Positions 59,568-64,000 of a DNA stretch of 64,000 nucleotides are shown here, piece by piece. The stretch lies in contig CAJQUN010000004.1 of NCBI GenBank assembly GCA_907163345.1, forward strand, positions 10,135,235-10,199,234. The letters are read 5' to 3'. Under the pieces are notes generated by a model. That model was not told the origin of the DNA, did not search any database, and saw only the letters and a program-made list of their open reading frames with translations. Source of the stretch: Haberlea rhodopensis. Its lineage: Eukaryota > Streptophyta > Magnoliopsida > Lamiales > Gesneriaceae. The translations under genes and the position numbers were made by a program. Numbering within the stretch: the first letter of the stretch is position 1; each line of letters starts with the position of its first letter.

Positions 59568-61564
59568 TGTGGGACCCGACTCGGGACATATTAATTTATC
59601 AATTATCTGGTACCACAATCTATTCATAAATATATAAATATAAATTTTAGGATTTTACTTTTGTATAATAAATACGTAATAATTACTTACTTAACAATAG
59701 CAGAAGCGTTTATATAAAAAATGTTAACAAAATACAACTCAAAACAACTCCTTAAAAATGTTCGACACTCTAGCAAAATATAAAGTACTAAGTACTGGTA
59801 AGCCAGCATGTTCATTTTTTTCCTCCTAATTTTCTTCCAGTTCTGCCTCCGGTTCTCCTGTATCTGGAACTCATAATAAATAACAAGGAAAAAGAATAGA
59901 GATTGTCTTTAAGGACTTAGTGAGGGAATAACAGTGACTTACATTTTGTACTTATCAAATGATGCAATGTATCAATATGATATGTAATGTAATAAGAAAT
60001 ATCACAACATTTAAGGAAATTATCAATGAACAATAACGATTTAAAACATTAGGATGAATATTGTGGGCTAAAGAGGTGGCTCTCACCCGACAGTTAGATA
60101 TATCACTTTTCCCCACATATTCAGATATGATGTGTACATGCATTCATTTACGAGCCAAGGTGAACCATTCTCCGGACCGTAACACGATGCGAGTTGTTCA
60201 GATGAACCATATACCCGGACTGTCATCCGTTGTTCATTGGACTCACTTCCGGGCTGAAACCGCGTTGTCCAGTGGACTCAATATCCAGACATATGTCTGT
60301 TGTCCAGGGCTCCAATAGTCAATCATTCGGAGAAACAGAATAGTGATGAACCCGATAATAAGACATGTGTATAATATGATCAATGAACTGTTGTGATGCA
60401 CAAGATAATACATATATGAAAATGGTAATGAATAAACATATACTGTAAGTTCCATGCCAAATGCCAAAAGGCTATATTGAAAGAAATGGGTAGTACACAT
60501 CACCTCACTAGCTTACGATATTTTACTGGATTGAGTCGATTTTGAAACCAGTTGCCAATGAAATTCCTATAAACATAATATAATTAATTTATAGTGATTA
60601 ATGAACCAAATGCATGGTTTAACATTTGTAAACATCATTTTTATATAAAACTTGTCCGGGTAATTTTGAATAAGACTTTAAAATTTATGATAATTCAACC
60701 ATTAGTCGAAAAAATCACGAAACTTTCCAAAAATGCTTAATATTAGTGCAGAAATGTTCGGCAACCGGAAAAAAAATATCATGGAGGCGCGTGAAACACA
60801 CGTGCCGCCTTGCCAGCGCGTGGCCAGCCCTCCGGAGTCACACGCGGTTGAAAATTTCAGGGGTTTATCGTCTCGTTGAGATCTACAACTTTCGTTCAGA
60901 AACCGTTCAAAATTCTCAGCGAATTTTGCCCAGATTCTGATTTTTTGGAATGATTAAGTATGGTATGTTGGTCGCCAGAAACTTGTACGTCCGACGACTT
61001 TCTGGGAAAACGACCGACTTGAATATATACTATAACATGTTTTAAACAACTTTAAGTTTGTACCTAAGACTGAAAACAGAAAATAACGTATGGAACAAGG
61101 GTATGAACATGCTACCTCAAAACAAGTTTCCGGGCAGATTTTGTGAACTTATTCTTCACGGTCTACGAATTTCTGAGTGATTTTTGTTTTTTTGCCTCAC
61201 CTCCAATACTAATTGTTTTCTAGGTAAGAAAGGAGTATTGTGTGAAATTTTCACAATTTCTGGAAAGAGTTTGGTTATTTTCTTGAATTTTTGCCATTTT
61301 TAACCCTATTTTTCCCTCAGCATTTTCTAAGGAATTTTGGGCAATTTTTCTGCTAAAAGTGATGGTTTTTTAGTGTATTTATAGGCAAAGTTTGATCAGA
61401 TCAGTTACATGCAAGATGGCATTTGTCATGGTCAAAATTCCATACCAACTCTTAATAATATTGTTAACTTATTAGCATTATCATTTTATTTCTTTATTTA
61501 TTTATTTATTATTATAAGATTATAATTAATTATTATTGTTTATTTATAAAAAAAGGGTGTTACA
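59568..61564 (-). mobile_element. 3' LTR of a Ty3/gypsy (Tekay-like) element
   Basis: On the minus strand the LTR starts TGTAACACCC at 61564, directly after the polypurine tract AAGGGGGGAGAT (61576-61565). The other end, on the plus strand TGTGGGACCC at about 59568, is inferred from the terminal inverted repeat (TGTxxxACCC). That end could instead be at 59564. An AGCAGAAGCG motif near 59700 is typical near the end of such LTRs. The length is about 2.0 kb. Imperfect tandem units lie near 60160-60310. The other LTR is beyond the window, so the target duplication cannot be tested. Confidence 0.85.
60160..60315. repeat. Imperfect tandem units inside the gypsy LTR
   Basis: Three to four diverged units of about 40-45 bp share a core like CCGGACTGTCATCCGTTGTTC (plus strand near 60211), then GGGCTGAAACCGCGTTGTCC, then ATCCAGACATATGTCTGTTG. 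Such arrays are common in Tekay-type LTRs. Confidence 0.6.
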
Positions 61565-64000
61565 ATCTCCCCCCTTAAAGAATCTGGTCCCCAGATTCAA
61601 ATGTTGTCACGGGAAGAGTTCGGGATACTGATGTCTAATATCATCTTCTTTTTCCCATGTAGCTTCTTCGACGCTTTGGTTCCTCCAGAGTACCTTTACC
61701 AATTGGATGGGTCCGGAACGGAGTTCATTCATTTTCTTATCAAGGATCTGAATAGGTCGTTCTTCGTACTAGAGATCTTGTTCTACTGTTAGTTGATTGG
61801 AGTCGGCCACTTGTTTCTCGTCCATGCAGCATTTCCATAATTGTGACACATGGAAGACGTTGTGTATTCAAATGACAGTTTCTGGTAGTGCTAATCGGTA
61901 AGCTACAGTACCTATTCGTTCAATTATCTCAAATGGTCCGAAGAATTGGGGTTGCAGCTTTCCTTTCTTCACAGCCCTCCTGATTCCTTTTCTTGTCGAT
62001 ACTTTCAGAAACACAAGGTCTCCTTCATCAAATTCCAAATTTTTTCGTCTTTTATCCGCATTACTTTTTTGTCGACTTTGAGCTGCTTGAATCCTTTGCT
62101 TAATGATTTGCACTTTATCAATGGCCTCTTGTATGATATCCGACGGTGTTGCTCGGTTCTTTCCATCCTTAGTGCTTCGCCATTCCTCCACATCCCAATT
62201 GAGAGGAGCGACATTTCCGCTCATATAATGCCTCATATGGAGCCATTTGTATAGTGGCTTGATAACTGTTATTATAGACGAACTCCACGAGTGATAAATG
62301 CTTCTCCCAATTTGATCCAAAATCTAGCACGCACGCACGAAGCATGTCTTCTAAAATTTGAATGGGAAGCTCAGATTGACCGTCAGTCTGGGGATGTGCA
62401 GCCGTGCTAAAACTTAGCTTTGTTCCGAGACATTCCTGTAGCTTTTTCCATAATCTGGATGTAAATTTTAGATCTCGGTTTGAGACGATGATATTAGGGA
62501 TTCCATGTAGCCTGATGATCTCCTTTTTGTAGAGTTCTGCGAGTTTTTCCATGCCATACTTTTGACTGATAGGTATAAAATGCGCTGATTTGGTGAGACG
62601 ATCTACTACCACCCATATGCCATCATGACCTCCTCGTAGTGTTAGGAGTCCAATTACAAAGTCCGCGGTGACCTGATCCCATTTCCATTCTGGTATGGGT
62701 AAAGGTTGTAGAAGTCCGGATAGCCTTTAGTGCTCGGCTTTTATCATTTGGCACGAGATGCAGTGCTTTACAAAATCAGCTACATCTCGCTTCATTCCAT
62801 TCCACTAGAAATATTCTTTCAAATCCTTATACATTTTGGAACCTCCTAGATGATTGGTGAATCGCAATTTATGAGCTTCTTCCAAGATTTCTTTCTTCAT
62901 GGAGTTAGGCAAACAAATAGGGTTCCGATAGAGCAATATTTTGACAGAGTTAGTAGTAAAATCGGCTTTGTTTTCTTTTGATGCTCTTATCTTTACAATA
63001 TCAGGATCCGAATCTTGATTTGTCTTTTCGCGCAAATAAAATCTCGGTTCAATCTTCAATCCTGCCAAGCGACCATGAGACCGAATCTGCAATTTTTCCT
63101 TAGGTATGAGGCTAGTCTTCTTAACATCCACATGAGCGAGACCAATTTTTCGGCTTAATGCATCTGCCACTATATTGGCTTTTCCTGGATGGTAGAGTAT
63201 TGAACAATCATAATCTTCCAGAAATTCCATCCATCTTCGTTGTCTCATATTGAGCCCTTTTTTAGTAAATAAATATTTCAAGCTATGATGGTTGGTAAAG
63301 ATGTCGAAAGTTGCTCCGTACAGATAGTGTCTCCATTTGGCTAATGCAAATACTATAGCTCCCAAATCTAGATAATGTGTGGGATAATTAAGCTCATGAC
63401 TTAAATTTTCGAGCTGCATAGGCGATGATCTTGCCCTTTTGCATCAACACACATCCGAGGCCCTCATTGGATGCATCGGTATAGACTATATAACCATTTG
63501 TTCCATCGGGTAATGTAAGAACTGGAGCCTGTGTCAGCAGTTCCTTCAACTGTTGGAAACTTTTCTCGCATTCCTCATTCCATTCAAATGGATGGTCTTT
63601 GTGAGTTAGGTGTGACAGTGGAGCAGCAATTTTAGAGAAATTCTTGATAAATCTTCGATAATATCCTGCTAATCCAAGAAAACTACGTACGTCTGTGACG
63701 TTCTTTGGTTGTTTCCATCGGGTGATAGCTTCTATCTTTGTTGGATCCACTTCAAATCATTTTCCCGAAATGACGTGTCCTAAAAATGTCACATTTTCTA
63801 ACCAAAATTCGCACTTGCTAAATTTAGCGAAAAATTGATGTTCTTTTATTGTCTGAAGGACAAGTCGCAAGTGGTGTATGTGTTCCTTCCTACTTTTTGA
63901 GTAGACCAGAATATCATCAATGAAGATTACAACGGATTTATCTAGAAACGGTTGAAATATACGATTCATCATGTCCATGAATGCTGCTGGAGCATTAGTC
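61565..64000 (-). pseudogene. Ty3/gypsy pol (RT, RNase H, integrase, chromodomain) pseudogene, truncated by the window end
   Basis: Read on the minus strand from the window end. The RT region is at 63978-63757 with VVIFIDDILVYSKSRKEH. RNase H follows (63750-63160) with TDASNEGLGCVLMQKGK and HPGKANIVADALSRK. Then comes the integrase zinc finger (about 62900-62760), the integrase core with VVVDRLTKSAHFIP and HPQTDGQSE, and the linker QFFGPFEIIERIGTVAYRL. A chromodomain-like tail, LVKVLWRNQSVEEATWEKED, ends near 61620. This is the Tekay order. Frameshifts near 63755, 63410 and 61868, and stops after KEYF (62805) and in the chromodomain lead, disable it. The integrase motif SDRD is SNRD, so a catalytic aspartate is also changed. 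Confidence 0.9.

Overview
This is a window of plant nuclear DNA, almost certainly from a eudicot. It is AT-rich, its genes are split by GT-AG introns, and much of the space between them is degraded transposon sequence. I found five plant genes with a complete, intact exon structure, one plant gene that looks inactivated, and parts of several transposon polyproteins. The intact genes, in order: a CHAPERONE-LIKE PROTEIN OF POR1 (DUF3353) family chloroplast protein (+, 4929-10933); a GH17 endo-1,3-beta-glucanase with an X8/CBM43 domain (-, 15002-17863); a CASP-like 5B membrane protein (-, 21488-23525); a Yip1-domain Golgi protein (-, 25242-29284); the ER SNARE SYP81 (+, 43917-47957); and a two-LIM-domain WLIM1-type protein (-, 50852-53181), which makes six. 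Between the Yip1 and SYP81 genes lies a proline-transporter (ProT) locus (+, 38745-42248) with a one-base deletion and an in-frame stop, so I call it a pseudogene. All exon models were read by hand from splice sites, phase and family similarity. I see no functional cluster linking them.

Layout. 1-4.8 kb: a decayed Mutator-like element (MULE) with a transposase pseudogene on the minus strand and a plant-mobile-domain (PMD/MAIN-like) pseudogene on the plus strand, ending just before the CPP1-like gene. 4.9-11.3 kb: the CPP1-like gene, with a nearly intact 352-bp TRIM retrotransposon in intron 8 and a tandem duplication after the stop. 11.3-15 kb: no gene seen. 15-18 kb: the GH17 gene. 18-21.4 kb: a SINE with perfect target-site duplication, a Tourist-like MITE and an unclassified repeat. 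21.5-29.3 kb: CASPL5B and the Yip1 gene. 29.4-38.5 kb: a nest of transposons, including three hAT-like elements of one family, a LINE split by a 2-kb gypsy solo LTR, and a hAT MITE nested in a hAT element. 38.7-48 kb: the ProT pseudogene and SYP81. 48-50.4 kb: MITEs and SINEs. 50.8-53.2 kb: WLIM1. 53.7-54.85 kb: a foldback element whose arms contain several hairpin-forming units. 56.3-58.7 kb: a Copia fragment. 59.57-64 kb: the 3' end of a Tekay-type Ty3/gypsy element (minus strand) that runs off the window.

Nothing here is clearly a new biological system. The strongest items for a second look are the foldback element at 53.7-54.85 kb, the TRIM in the CPP1-like intron, the PMD-carrying MULE with a substituted catalytic aspartate, and the broken ProT gene.
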